64,000 bases of DNA from Novosphingobium sp. Rr 2-17. Lineage in GTDB: Bacteria; Pseudomonadota; Alphaproteobacteria; Sphingomonadales; Sphingomonadaceae. The DNA lies in the NCBI RefSeq assembly GCF_000272475.1, contig NZ_AKFJ01000118.1:1-64000 (forward strand), in the 5' to 3' direction. Below the pieces are notes generated by a model, which made no database searches, had not been told where the DNA came from, and saw only the letters and a list, made by a program, of their open reading frames with translations. Both the position numbers and the translations under genes were made by a program. How positions within the stretch are numbered: the stretch's first letter is position 1; each line of letters opens with the position of its first letter. This document shows, one piece after another, positions 34,958 to 43,086 of the stretch.

Positions 34958-36233
34958 GATCGGCTTCACGAGCGACTTCGCGCCAGCCGATGTCGCGTCG
35001 GCTGAAGCCGGTGGGAAAGTCGATGGCATCAAGCGCGGCGTAGGCCTTGGCCTGGGCGTCGGTCACCGAAGCGCCGGTCGCCGTCACGTTCAGCACGCGT
35101 CCGCCGCTCGCCACCAGTTGGCCGTCCACCAGCGCGGTGCCGGCGTGGAACACTTTGGCCCCGCCTGCCTCGGCGGTTTCGATCCCGGCGATCGAGCCGC
35201 CCTTCTCGGGCGTGCCGGGATAGCCGTTGGCGGCCATCACCACCGTCAGCGCGGTCTCGTTCGAGAACCGTGGTGCCGCAATCGAGGAGAGGCGATTCTC
35301 GGCGCAGGCCAGCAGCAGTTCGACAAGGTCCGATTCCAGCCGCATCAGCATAACCTGGCATTCCGGGTCGCCGAACCGGCAATTGTATTCGATCAATTGC
35401 GGCCCTTCGCTGGTCAGCATGATCCCCAGGAACAGGACGCCGGAATACGGCGTGCCCTCGTTCGCCATGGCGCGCACGGTGGGGACGATGATGCGGGTCA
35501 GCGACAGGGCCTCCAACTCGGGCGTCAGCACCCGCGCCGGGCTGTAGGCGCCCATGCCGCCGGTGTTGGGGCCGGTATCGCCATCGCCCACGCGCTTGTG
35601 GTCCTGTGCCGAGGCGAACGGCACCACGGTGGAGCCATCGGTGATCGCAAAGAAGCTGGCTTCTTCGCCTTCCAGGAATTCCTCGATCACGGCTTCGGCG
35701 CCGGCTTCCCCGAAACGACCGGCGAAGATTTCGCGCACCGCGTCCTCAGCTTCCGCCATGGTCATCGCCACGGTCACGCCCTTGCCAGCGGCGAGGCCAT
35801 CGGCCTTGATGACCACCGGTGCGCCGAAGCGCTCCAGCGCGGCCAGGCCCGCAGCTTCGCTGGTCACGCGCTCGTAGCCGCCGGTGGGAATGCCGGCGCG
35901 GGCGCACAAGTCCTTGGTGAAGCCCTTCGACCCTTCGAGCTGTGCCGCCGCCTGGCTTGGCCCGAACACTGAAAAGCCGGCGCCTCGTAGCGAATCCGAC
36001 AAGCCATCGACCAGCGGCGCTTCGGGTCCGATCACGACGAGACCGATGCGCTCTGCTTCACAAAAGCGGATCACGGCGGCATGGTCGGTCGCGTCCAGCC
36101 CGGTGCAGTTCGCCAGCGATGCGATCCCCGGATTGCCCGGCGCTGCCCACAAGGTGTCGCAGAGCGGGGATTGCGCCAGCTTCCAGGCCAGCGCATGTTC
36201 GCGTCCGCCAGAGCCTAGAAGAAGGATGTTCAT
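34950..36233 (-). CDS. purD: Phosphoribosylamine-glycine ligase (GAR synthetase)
   Basis: The second step of purine synthesis: it joins phosphoribosylamine and glycine with ATP. The 427-residue ATP-grasp protein starts MNILLLGSGGREHALAWKL, the family N-terminus. It has the DGLAAGKGV segment (about residue 145), the signature RFGDPECQV (about 283, which binds Mg-ATP) and GGMGAYSPA (about 222). Length is standard. Its start codon is only a few bases from that of the divergent xseA, so the two promoters must lie inside each other's coding region or leader. Confidence 0.97.
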   Translation of the reverse strand: MNILLLGSGGREHALAWKLAQSPLCDTLWAAPGNPGIASLANCTGLDATDHAAVIRFCEAERIGLVVIGPEAPLVDGLSDSLRGAGFSVFGPSQAAAQLEGSKGFTKDLCARAGIPTGGYERVTSEAAGLAALERFGAPVVIKADGLAAGKGVTVAMTMAEAEDAVREIFAGRFGEAGAEAVIEEFLEGEEASFFAITDGSTVVPFASAQDHKRVGDGDTGPNTGGMGAYSPARVLTPELEALSLTRIIVPTVRAMANEGTPYSGVLFLGIMLTSEGPQLIEYNCRFGDPECQVMLMRLESDLVELLLACAENRLSSIAAPRFSNETALTVVMAANGYPGTPEKGGSIAGIETAEAGGAKVFHAGTALVDGQLVASGGRVLNVTATGASVTDAQAKAYAALDAIDFPTGFSRRDIGWREVAREADHA

Positions 36234-36238
36234 TGCCG

Positions 36239-37729
36239 GTGCCTTTCGATGACGACGATGATGCCGAAGGTCGTTCGGGGGGGCTGGTAGCGAAGCAAGG
36301 CGCAGGCGACAACGCCGTGCCGCTTTCCATCACGGAGATTTCCGCCCTGCTCAAGCGAACCGTGGAGGATCGCTTCGGCTTCGTGCGCCTGCGCGGCGAA
36401 CTTTCGGGGGTCAAGCGGGCTGCGTCGGGCCACCTCTACTGCGCGCTCAAGGACGAAGGCGCGGTGATCGACGGGGTGATGTGGCGCGGCGGTGCCCAGC
36501 GCCTGGCCTTCCGCCCCGAAGATGGCGTGGAAGTGATCGCCACCGGCAAGCTGACCACGTATCCCGGTCGCTCGAAATACCAGGTCGTGATCGAGACGAT
36601 GGAGATCGCCGGCGAAGGCGCGCTGCTGGCGCTGCTGGAAAAACGCCGTGCCCAACTGGCCGCCGAGGGTTTATTCGCCGCTGAGCGCAAGCGGGCGATC
36701 CCGTTCCTGCCCCGAGTAATCGGCGTCGTCACTTCGCCCACCGGCGCGGTGATTCGTGACATTCTCCACCGCCTGGCAGACCGCTTCCCCAGCCAAGTGC
36801 TGGTCTGGCCAGTGCTGGTGCAAGGCGAAAGCGCGGCGGCGCAGATCGCCAATGCGGTGCGCGGCTTCTCGGCGATCCAGCCGGGCGGCCCGGTGCCAAG
36901 GCCAGACCTCGTGATCGTTGCGCGCGGTGGCGGCTCGATCGAGGACTTGTGGAGCTTCAACGAAGAGATCGTCGTGCGCGCGGTGGCCGAATCGACGATC
37001 CCGGTCATTTCCGCCGTAGGCCACGAGACCGACACCACCTTGTGCGACTATGCCGCCGACCGCCGCGCGCCGACGCCGACCGCGGCCGCCGAGATGGCGG
37101 TGCCGGTGCGCCTGGAGCTGCTCTCGCAACTGGACGAATTGGCCCTGCGCAAGCGCCGCTGCGCGTTGCGCCCGGTGGCATTGGGGCGCGAGCGACTGGA
37201 AGCGCGGGTCCAGCGGCTGCCCAAGCCCGAAGCACTGCTGGCGGCCAAGGCGCAGAAGCTGGACGAACTGTCCGAACGCTTGCGCCGTGGTTTGCGAGAC
37301 GAGTCCGCCGCCAAAGCCAAGCGCCTGGCCGAGACCACCGCTAAACTGTCGCTGCCGCTGCTGCGCCACCGCGTGGCCGCCAGTGGCGAGCGGCTCGATC
37401 GCGCCGGCCTCACCCCGCGCCTGTTGACCCGCCGCCTGACGTTGGCGCGCGATTCGCTGGCGCCGTTCGGGCGGGTCTTGCCGCAACTCGACCCACGCCG
37501 CCCGCTCCAGCGCGGCTATGCGCTGGTCAAGGACAGCCAGGGCCGTGCGCTCACCACCCAGGCCCGCGCGTCGCAGGAATCCTCGCTGGTTCTGGAATTC
37601 CGCGATGGCGAGCTGTCGGTGACGGTAGGGGCCGGTGAGGGCGTCGCTCCGGTTGCTTCGGCCCCGCGTCGACCTGCACCGCGACCGAAAGCCGGTCCGC
37701 CGGGGCAGGACGATTTGTTCGGATCGTGA
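36239..37729 (+). CDS. xseA: Exodeoxyribonuclease VII large subunit
   Basis: The catalytic subunit of ExoVII, which degrades single-stranded DNA from both ends and acts in mismatch repair (mutS lies at the far end of this window). The 496-residue product has an N-terminal OB-fold (about residues 25-115, RFGFVRLRGELSG and HLYCALKDE). The catalytic domain follows with VVTSPTGAVIRDI (about 165), RGGGSIEDLWSFNEE (about 235) and GHETDTTLCDYAADRRAPTP (about 261). A long coiled region comes next. Start is GTG at 36239 (VPFDDDDD); TTG at 36233 and GTG at 36317 are alternatives. The small subunit xseB is not adjacent. Confidence 0.94.
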   Translation: MPFDDDDDAEGRSGGLVAKQGAGDNAVPLSITEISALLKRTVEDRFGFVRLRGELSGVKRAASGHLYCALKDEGAVIDGVMWRGGAQRLAFRPEDGVEVIATGKLTTYPGRSKYQVVIETMEIAGEGALLALLEKRRAQLAAEGLFAAERKRAIPFLPRVIGVVTSPTGAVIRDILHRLADRFPSQVLVWPVLVQGESAAAQIANAVRGFSAIQPGGPVPRPDLVIVARGGGSIEDLWSFNEEIVVRAVAESTIPVISAVGHETDTTLCDYAADRRAPTPTAAAEMAVPVRLELLSQLDELALRKRRCALRPVALGRERLEARVQRLPKPEALLAAKAQKLDELSERLRRGLRDESAAKAKRLAETTAKLSLPLLRHRVAASGERLDRAGLTPRLLTRRLTLARDSLAPFGRVLPQLDPRRPLQRGYALVKDSQGRALTTQARASQESSLVLEFRDGELSVTVGAGEGVAPVASAPRRPAPRPKAGPPGQDDLFGS

Positions 37730-37750
37730 AGCTCTGCTAGACGGTCGCCC

Positions 37751-37954
37751 ATGCTGATGTCCTCTGCCGATCGCCCCGCTACTCTCAGCTATGGCCCCAA
37801 TGGTTTCCGGGTACTTACCCCCGGCCACTATGTGCTGTGCGCCGTGACGTTGGAGAAAATCCCGCTCGAAGCGCTACGGTACTGGAGCGCTGACCGGCAG
37901 GAGCCGTACGCCACTGCCGAGATCGCCACGAAGCGGTTGCTCGAAAAGGTCTGA
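37751..37954 (+). CDS. DUF2093-family small protein
   Basis: A 67-residue protein with the family core YGPNGFRVLTPGHYVLCAVT and the end segment RYWSADRQEPYATAE. DUF2093 proteins are short, found in alphaproteobacteria, and often lie directly after xseA, as here (21-base gap). Their function is unknown. An ATG two codons on (37757) is an alternative start. The M23 peptidase gene follows after 5 bases. Confidence 0.85.
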   Translation: MLMSSADRPATLSYGPNGFRVLTPGHYVLCAVTLEKIPLEALRYWSADRQEPYATAEIATKRLLEKV

Positions 37955-37959
37955 CGCCC

Positions 37960-38823
37960 TTGCGTCTCCGCCTCCTCGCCGCCGTGCTGTGCGCGGTGTC
38001 TCCTGCGTTCGTGGGCGCGCAAGGCCCGGCGCCGATCGCCCCGGCTGTGCCCGCACTCGGCACGACGGGCGTGACCTATACTGGCGAGCTGACCCAAGGC
38101 GGCTGGATGCGCGGCATTTTGCCCAAGGGCGCGGTCTCCGTCGCACTTGATGGCAGCCCGCTGCCGGTGGACGCTAATCGCGCCTTCTTTGCGGCGTTCG
38201 ACCGGGATGCACCGGGCAGCGCCATGCTGTCGGTTCGGTTCGCGGGTGGCGCCGTGCGCCAGCAACCCCTGGTCATCACCCCGCGCGCCTGGCAGATCGA
38301 AAACATCAACATCGCGCGCGCGCGGGGTGGCCCGACCGAAGCATTCATGGCGCTGCGCAGGCCGGAACTCGCCCGCATCGATGCGGCGCGTGCGAAAGTC
38401 ACCGATGCCCAAGGGTGGCGGCAGAAATTCGTGTGGCCGGCAAAGGGCCGCATCTCGGGCCGATTCGGATCGCAGCGCGTCTATCGCGGTGAGCCGGCGG
38501 CCTACCACTCCGGCCTCGATATCAGCAGCGGCACCAGCGGCACGCCTTTCGTGGCGCCAGCGGACGGGGTGGTGATCTTGGCCGCGCAAAGCCCGTTCAC
38601 GCTGGAGGGCAACTTGCTGATGATCGATCACGGGATGGGGCTGAACAGCGCTTTCCTGCATTGCTCGGCGATTCTGGTGAAAGAAGGCGATCACGTCCGC
38701 CAGGGCCAGGTCATCGCTCGCATCGGCGCTACGGGCCGCGCGACCGGGCCGCATCTGCATTGGTCGATCAAATGGCGCGATTCGCGGCTCGATCCGCTGT
38801 TGTTTACAGGCCCGATGAACTGA
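37960..38823 (+). CDS. M23 family metallopeptidase, secreted
   Basis: The 287-residue protein starts at TTG with a signal peptide ending near VGAQ (residue 20). An N-terminal beta domain (about 35-115) leads to a C-terminal LytM domain (about 150-275) with the zinc ligands intact: YHSGLDIS, NSAFLHCS and GPHLHWSIK. It should be an active peptidoglycan endopeptidase, unlike the EnvC-like protein at 22988. It sits five bases after the DUF2093 gene, so xseA, DUF2093 and this gene form one unit. Confidence 0.9.
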   Translation: MRLRLLAAVLCAVSPAFVGAQGPAPIAPAVPALGTTGVTYTGELTQGGWMRGILPKGAVSVALDGSPLPVDANRAFFAAFDRDAPGSAMLSVRFAGGAVRQQPLVITPRAWQIENINIARARGGPTEAFMALRRPELARIDAARAKVTDAQGWRQKFVWPAKGRISGRFGSQRVYRGEPAAYHSGLDISSGTSGTPFVAPADGVVILAAQSPFTLEGNLLMIDHGMGLNSAFLHCSAILVKEGDHVRQGQVIARIGATGRATGPHLHWSIKWRDSRLDPLLFTGPMN

Positions 38824-38852
38824 GGGCGTGAGGCCATGCGCCTCCGCAATAT

Positions 38853-38951
38853 CGTCACCCCGGCGAAGGCCGGCCCCAGCTAAGCTTTCGATAACCAGCC
38901 AACGTGCGAGGGCGCGAGTCCGGTTGGGCCCCGGCCTTCGCCGGGGAGACG
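38853..38951. repeat. Inverted pair of REP-like palindromes (family B)
   Basis: The left unit CGTCACCCCGGCGAAGGCCGG with CCCCAGC (38853-38880) faces the right unit GGGCCCCGGCCTTCGCCGGGG with AGACG (38926-38951). Each unit is itself a small hairpin, and the two are inverted copies of each other separated by 45 bases, like a REP doublet (REPIN). It lies between the convergent M23 and rpmB genes. The ileS insertion at 7881 has the same CGTCA-N-CCCG frame. Confidence 0.8.
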
Positions 38952-39012
38952 GATTAGGTGACGGATTAAGAGGGCGCAGCAGAAGGCATCGGGCATGAGC
39001 CTGAAAACGCGA

Positions 39013-39042
39013 AAAAGCGCGCGGACCTTGGGTCCGCACGCC
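39013..39042 (-). terminator. Intrinsic terminator of rpmB
   Basis: Read on the minus strand, GCGTGCGGACC pairs with GGTCCGCGCGC around CAA and is followed directly by TTTTT. This is a textbook rho-independent terminator 50 bases past the rpmB stop. Confidence 0.85.
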
Positions 39043-39092
39043 TTGTCAGCTAGCCTTTGATCGCACCGCTTCCCGAAGGAAGCGAGCGTCAA

Positions 39093-39377
39093 TCAGGCGG
39101 CCTGCTTCTTCTTCAGGTCGCGCTTCACCTTGAGGGCGCGCGCGCTGAGCTTTTCGTCGGAAGCCTTGAGCAGCCAGTTGTCCAGGCCGCCGTTGTGCTC
39201 GACCGAGCGCAGGCCGTGGGTCGAGACGCGGAACTTGAAGCTGCGCTCCAGGCCGTCCGACAGCAGCGTGACGTTCTGCAGGTTAGGCAGGAAGACGCGC
39301 TTGGTCTTGTTGTTGGCGTGGCTGACGTTGCAGCCGACCTGGCGGCTCTTGCCGGTCAGTTCGCAGGTGCGGGACAT
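39093..39377 (-). CDS. rpmB: 50S ribosomal protein L28
   Basis: The 94-residue ribosomal protein begins MSRTCELTGKSRQVGCNVSH, the L28 signature with the two-cysteine start, followed by the NNKTKRVFLPNLQ segment and the alphaproteobacterial C-terminal Lys-rich extension (ALKVKRDLKKKQAA). It is monocistronic with its own terminator. A candidate promoter lies at 39438-39466. Confidence 0.97.
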   Translation of the reverse strand: MSRTCELTGKSRQVGCNVSHANNKTKRVFLPNLQNVTLLSDGLERSFKFRVSTHGLRSVEHNGGLDNWLLKASDEKLSARALKVKRDLKKKQAA

Positions 39378-39437
39378 GTCTTCTCTCGCTACAAAATTCG
39401 GGTGCCCACGGCATCGACCGCAGGCTTGGAAGGCGCG

Positions 39438-39466
39438 CCCTTACCGATTCACCCCGGCAAGGTCAA
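39438..39466 (-). promoter_or_regulatory. Candidate rpmB promoter
   Basis: On the minus strand TTGACC (39466-39461) is followed after 17 bases by TAAGGG (39443-39438). It is about 60 bases upstream of the rpmB start codon. The -10 match is weak, so this is tentative. Confidence 0.35.
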
Positions 39467-39502
39467 GTTGCACTGGCACGATAGGCGGGCTAGCGCGCAA
39501 GG

Positions 39503-39958
39503 ATGACTCGCTGGCCGCTCCCCCCACCGATGACGCTAGCACTGCAGGAAGCGCGGGAAGCTGCGGCTTTGGGCGAAGTGCCGATCGGCGCGGTGGTCGT
39601 CAAGGACGGTGCAGTAATCGCCACGGGGCGCAACGCCCCGCGCGCGCACCACGACCCCACCAGCCACGCCGAGATCGAAGCGATTCGCGCTGCCGCCAAG
39701 GCGCTGGGCAACGAGCGGCTGGACGGCTGCGAGCTGTGGGTGACGCTGGAGCCTTGCGCGATGTGCGCGGGCGCCATCGTCCATGCCCGGATCGCGCGGG
39801 TGTATTACGGCGCCTCGGACCCCAAAGGCGGCGCGGTGGAACAAGGGGCGCGGGTGTTCGATCAACCGCAGTGCCTGCACCGGCCCGAAGTCTACCCCGG
39901 CATCGGCGAGGCCGAATCGGCGGAACTGTTGCGCGGGTTCTTCCGCGCCCGGCGTTAG
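39503..39958 (+). CDS. tadA: tRNA-specific adenosine deaminase
   Basis: A zinc enzyme that converts A34 to inosine in tRNA-Arg(ACG). The 151-residue protein has the catalytic HAEIEAI (about residue 55, His ligand and proton-shuttle Glu) and PCAMCAGAIVHARI (about 85, two Cys ligands). VYYGASDPKGGAV near residue 101 is typical of TadA. An ATG at codon 10 is an alternative start. It is essential in most bacteria. Confidence 0.94.
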   Translation: MTRWPLPPPMTLALQEAREAAALGEVPIGAVVVKDGAVIATGRNAPRAHHDPTSHAEIEAIRAAAKALGNERLDGCELWVTLEPCAMCAGAIVHARIARVYYGASDPKGGAVEQGARVFDQPQCLHRPEVYPGIGEAESAELLRGFFRARR

Positions 39959-39967
39959 ATTTTAAGG

Positions 39968-40015
39968 ACGCATTTTCCGAGCCGTTGACCGTACACGGCC
40001 AACTTGAAAATGCGT
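39968..40015. repeat. Palindromic element between tadA and the RNase T2 gene
   Basis: ACGCATTTTC (39968-39977) pairs perfectly with GAAAATGCGT (40006-40015), and inside it GCCGT pairs with ACGGC. The structure fills nearly the whole 56-base gap between two convergent stop codons. It may be a terminator or a dispersed repeat; other copies were not seen in the window. Confidence 0.65.
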
Positions 40016-40722
40016 TAGAGCCCACGCCAGACCTTCATGGCGGCCCCGTCCCGAGCGCCGTTGCGCCCGGCAGCGCAGCGTGTGGGGCGATAGTTCTTGT
40101 CGTAGCAAAGCCGAACCTCACGCAGCCAGCCAGAGCGGCTGAGGTCCACCGCCACCGCTTCGCGCGGCCACCCGGCGTTGGTGGCCACGAACTCATCGCG
40201 CAAGTCGCCTGCGGTCAGGTCTTGCTTGCGCGACAAGCGATCGGCGTCCGGCCAGCGGATCGCGCGCCACAATGTCGCGCCGGTGGTGAAATAGGCCTCA
40301 GGCGTCGGGGCCATGCAACTGCCGTGCTTGGCCCATTCGTGGGCGAGCAAGTCGGGCGACGGGCTCATGCACAAGTGCTGGCGCAGCGTCGGCGGAGACG
40401 GCGGCCCGGCGTTGCCGCACCACTGCGGCGAAGGGCCGCGCGCCGCTTCGGGCCACAGGCCGTGGAGGATGAAGCCGAAGCGGCCATTGGTCTTGGCGCA
40501 TTGCATCGAACGCGTGTCGCCGCTGGTCTTGCAATAGTCCGGCGACCAACTCGCGGCCAGGGTATAGCCCGCGACCGGCGCCTTGCGCGTCGGCCCGTCG
40601 GGCTTGATCGGGCGCAGCGGGGCCAAGGCACGCGGCGCGCTGCATTGGTAGGCTTGCGCCAATACCGGCGCAGGCAGCAGCATTGCGGCCAGCGCCAGGG
40701 CCTTCACCGCAGCCGATCTCAT
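40015..40722 (-). CDS. Ribonuclease T2 family enzyme, secreted
   Basis: The 235-residue product has a signal peptide ending PVLA (about residue 22) and then an RNase T2 domain with both catalytic segments: CAS-1 GFILHGLWPE (about residue 85) and CAS-2 HEWAKHGSC (about 128), each with its catalytic His, plus several cysteines for disulfides. Such periplasmic enzymes cut RNA without base preference through 2',3'-cyclic phosphates and can feed nucleotides to the cell. The start overlaps the nadC stop (ATGA), an unexpected pairing. The end touches a palindromic element. Confidence 0.93.
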   Translation of the reverse strand: MRSAAVKALALAAMLLPAPVLAQAYQCSAPRALAPLRPIKPDGPTRKAPVAGYTLAASWSPDYCKTSGDTRSMQCAKTNGRFGFILHGLWPEAARGPSPQWCGNAGPPSPPTLRQHLCMSPSPDLLAHEWAKHGSCMAPTPEAYFTTGATLWRAIRWPDADRLSRKQDLTAGDLRDEFVATNAGWPREAVAVDLSRSGWLREVRLCYDKNYRPTRCAAGRNGARDGAAMKVWRGL

Positions 40723-41609
40723 AGCGGGGTAAAGTCCAGTCCGACGTCCGCTGCCGGCGCGCTCTGGGTCAGGCGGCCGACCGAGACGTACGTGACGCCG
40801 CTGGCGGCGATGGCGCCGATGGTCGTCAGGTTGACCCCGCCCGAGGCTTCGGTCGGCACTCGGCCCGCGACGATCGCCACCGCTTGGCGCAAGACCTCCG
40901 GCCCCATGTTGTCGAGCAGCAAGTGATGCGCGCCCGCCGCGATCGCCGGCTCAATCTGTTCGAGGTGGTCCACCTCGCAGATGATCTGCGCGACGCCCGC
41001 CGCCTTCGCCCGCGCCACGGCCGGCCCGACGCCGCCGGCAACGAGAACGTGGTTGTCCTTGATCATCGCGGCGTCCCACAAGCCCATGCGGTGGTTCTTG
41101 GCGCCACCCATCCGCGTTGCGTACTTTTCCAGGTGCCGCAGGCCGGGGATGGTCTTGCGGGTATCGAGCAAGGTGGCGTGGCCGCCCATCGCATCGACAT
41201 ATTCGCGCGTCATCGTCGCGATACCGGACAAGTGCTGCACCGTGTTCAGCGCCGCGCGTTCCGCCGTCAGCATCGCGCGGGCATTGCCGGTCAGGCGCAT
41301 GAGGTCCGAGCCGGGGCCGACTTGCGCGCCTTCGGCCACCAGGATCTCGATCTCCATCGCCGGGTCGAGCGCGCGGAAGAACGCCGTCGCGATCGGCAAG
41401 CCCGCGACGGTGATCGCATCGCGCGAATCCATCACGCCCGAAAAGCGCGCGTCCGCCTCGATCACGCTTTCGGAGGTCACGTCATGCCCGCCGCCGGGCA
41501 GGCCGACGCCGAGGTCTTCGGCCAGGGTAGCGGTGACGAAGGCCGCCAAGTCAAAACCGGAGATATCGAAGCCGGGAATCTCGAAATCGGGGATCGCAAA
41601 GTCAGTCAT
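40719..41609 (-). CDS. nadC: Nicotinate-nucleotide pyrophosphorylase (carboxylating)
   Basis: Quinolinate phosphoribosyltransferase, which makes nicotinate mononucleotide from quinolinate and PRPP for de novo NAD synthesis; nadD, the next step, is at 21122. The 296-residue product has LNTVQHLSGIATMTREYVD (about residue 112), TRKTIPGLRHLEKYA (about 142) and MIKDNHVLVAGG (about 173). The first 20 residues are an odd run of IPxF/ISGF pentads (AIPDFEIPGFDISGFDLAAF) before the normal domain begins. The frame is open to 41705 but MTDF at 41609 is the best ATG. Confidence 0.95.
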   Translation of the reverse strand: MTDFAIPDFEIPGFDISGFDLAAFVTATLAEDLGVGLPGGGHDVTSESVIEADARFSGVMDSRDAITVAGLPIATAFFRALDPAMEIEILVAEGAQVGPGSDLMRLTGNARAMLTAERAALNTVQHLSGIATMTREYVDAMGGHATLLDTRKTIPGLRHLEKYATRMGGAKNHRMGLWDAAMIKDNHVLVAGGVGPAVARAKAAGVAQIICEVDHLEQIEPAIAAGAHHLLLDNMGPEVLRQAVAIVAGRVPTEASGGVNLTTIGAIAASGVTYVSVGRLTQSAPAADVGLDFTPL

Positions 41610-41688
41610 GGGCGCTTCTTCGCGCTTCGTGGCGGCGATGTCGAGTGGGCGATTGCCCTGCGCCGCGCGCCGCGCTAGCTCTCGCGCG

Positions 41689-42993
41689 ATGATCGCGATC
41701 CCCACCGAAGCCGCCCCGCCCGCCGCGCCTCGTCGCTGGTATGCGCAAACCTATTTTCAGGTGTTGATCGCCATCGTGCTCGGCGCGGCGCTGGGCTATT
41801 TCAGGCCGGCCACCGCAGAATTGCTCAAGCCGCTGGGCGATGGTTTCGTCAGCCTGGTGAAGATGATCATCGCGCCGGTGATCTTCCTCACGATCGTGAC
41901 CGGCATCGCCGGCATGCGCGATCTGGCGGCAGTCGGACGCGTGGCAGCCAAGGCTTTCGCCTATTTCCTGTTCTTTTCCACCCTGGCGCTGGCGGTCGGC
42001 CTGCTGGTCGCCAACGTGGTGCAGCCCGGCGCGGGACTGAACATCGATCCGGCCACGCTGGATGCGTCCAAGGTGGCGCAATACACCAAGCAGGCACACG
42101 AAACCGGCCTGGTGGCGTTTCTGATGGGCTTGATCCCGGATAGCCTCCTGTCCCCGCTGGTGGGTGAGAACATCCTCCAGACGCTGGTGGTGGCGATCCT
42201 GTTCGGTATTGCCCTCACCATGGTGGGTAAGCGCGGCGAACGCGTCGTCTCCGTGCTGGAAGACCTGGCGGTCGTGGTGTTCAAGATCGTCTCGATCCTG
42301 ATGAAGGCAGCCCCGATCGGCGCTTTCGGTGCGATGGCTTTCACCATCGGCAAGTACGGCATCGGCGCGCTGGCGAAGCTGGCGCTGCTGGTCGGTACTT
42401 TCTACTTCACGTCGATACTGTTCGTGGTGGTCGTGCTCGGCGCGGTCGGCCTGTGGTGCGGCTTCTCGATCTTCCGCCTGATCGCCTACCTCAAGGGCGA
42501 GCTACTGCTGGTGCTGGGCACCTCCTCATCCGAAAGCGCGCTACCGCTGCTGATCGAGAAGATGGAAGCCGCCGGTTGCCCGCGCCAGGTCGTGGGCCTG
42601 GTCGTGCCGACCGGCTATTCGTTCAACCTGGATGGCACCAACATCTACATGACGCTGGCCGCGCTGTTCATCGCACAGGCCTGCAACGTCCACTTGCCGC
42701 TGGGAGACCAGTTGCTGCTGATGGGCGTCGCGATGATCTCATCGAAGGGTGCGGCAGGCGTCACCGGCGCGGGCTTCATCACCCTGGCCGCGACGCTGGC
42801 GATCGTGCCGAGCGTGCCGGTGGCGGGCATGACCCTGATCCTGGGCGTCGATCGCTTTATGAGCGAGTGCCGCTCGCTCACCAACTTCATCGGCAACGCG
42901 GTCGCCGCGATCGTGGTGTCGAAATGGGAAGGCGGGTTGGACAAGGAACGGATGCAGGCGGTCCTGTCAGGCCGCGTCGCGGTAGAGGTTTGA
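41689..42993 (+). CDS. Dicarboxylate/amino acid:cation symporter (DctA family)
   Basis: The 434-residue inner-membrane transporter of the DAACS family has eight transmembrane segments and two re-entrant loops. The signatures are VLGTSSSESALPLL (HP1 serine-rich loop, about residue 280), YSFNLDGTNIYMTLAALF (TM7, about 308) and GVDRFMSECRSLTNFIGNAVA (TM8, about 386). It resembles DctA, which imports succinate, fumarate and malate. Aspartate or glutamate are other possible substrates. It is divergent from nadC across 79 bases. Confidence 0.9.
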   Translation: MIAIPTEAAPPAAPRRWYAQTYFQVLIAIVLGAALGYFRPATAELLKPLGDGFVSLVKMIIAPVIFLTIVTGIAGMRDLAAVGRVAAKAFAYFLFFSTLALAVGLLVANVVQPGAGLNIDPATLDASKVAQYTKQAHETGLVAFLMGLIPDSLLSPLVGENILQTLVVAILFGIALTMVGKRGERVVSVLEDLAVVVFKIVSILMKAAPIGAFGAMAFTIGKYGIGALAKLALLVGTFYFTSILFVVVVLGAVGLWCGFSIFRLIAYLKGELLLVLGTSSSESALPLLIEKMEAAGCPRQVVGLVVPTGYSFNLDGTNIYMTLAALFIAQACNVHLPLGDQLLLMGVAMISSKGAAGVTGAGFITLAATLAIVPSVPVAGMTLILGVDRFMSECRSLTNFIGNAVAAIVVSKWEGGLDKERMQAVLSGRVAVEV

Positions 42994-43086
42994 AACTTCG
43001 AACGACGACGCTGCGTTAAGTGCCCCTTCTCGTCATTGCATGATGACCGCGCTCACCACGCGCACGTTGCCCCTTGGAACGGGCAA

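Noticed and set aside
42994..43086. A palindromic repeat at the dctA-like/secreted-protein junction (CGTCATTGCATGATGAC)
   Set aside because: Only a short weak inverted repeat is present, and it does not match the repeat families elsewhere in the window beyond the first few bases.
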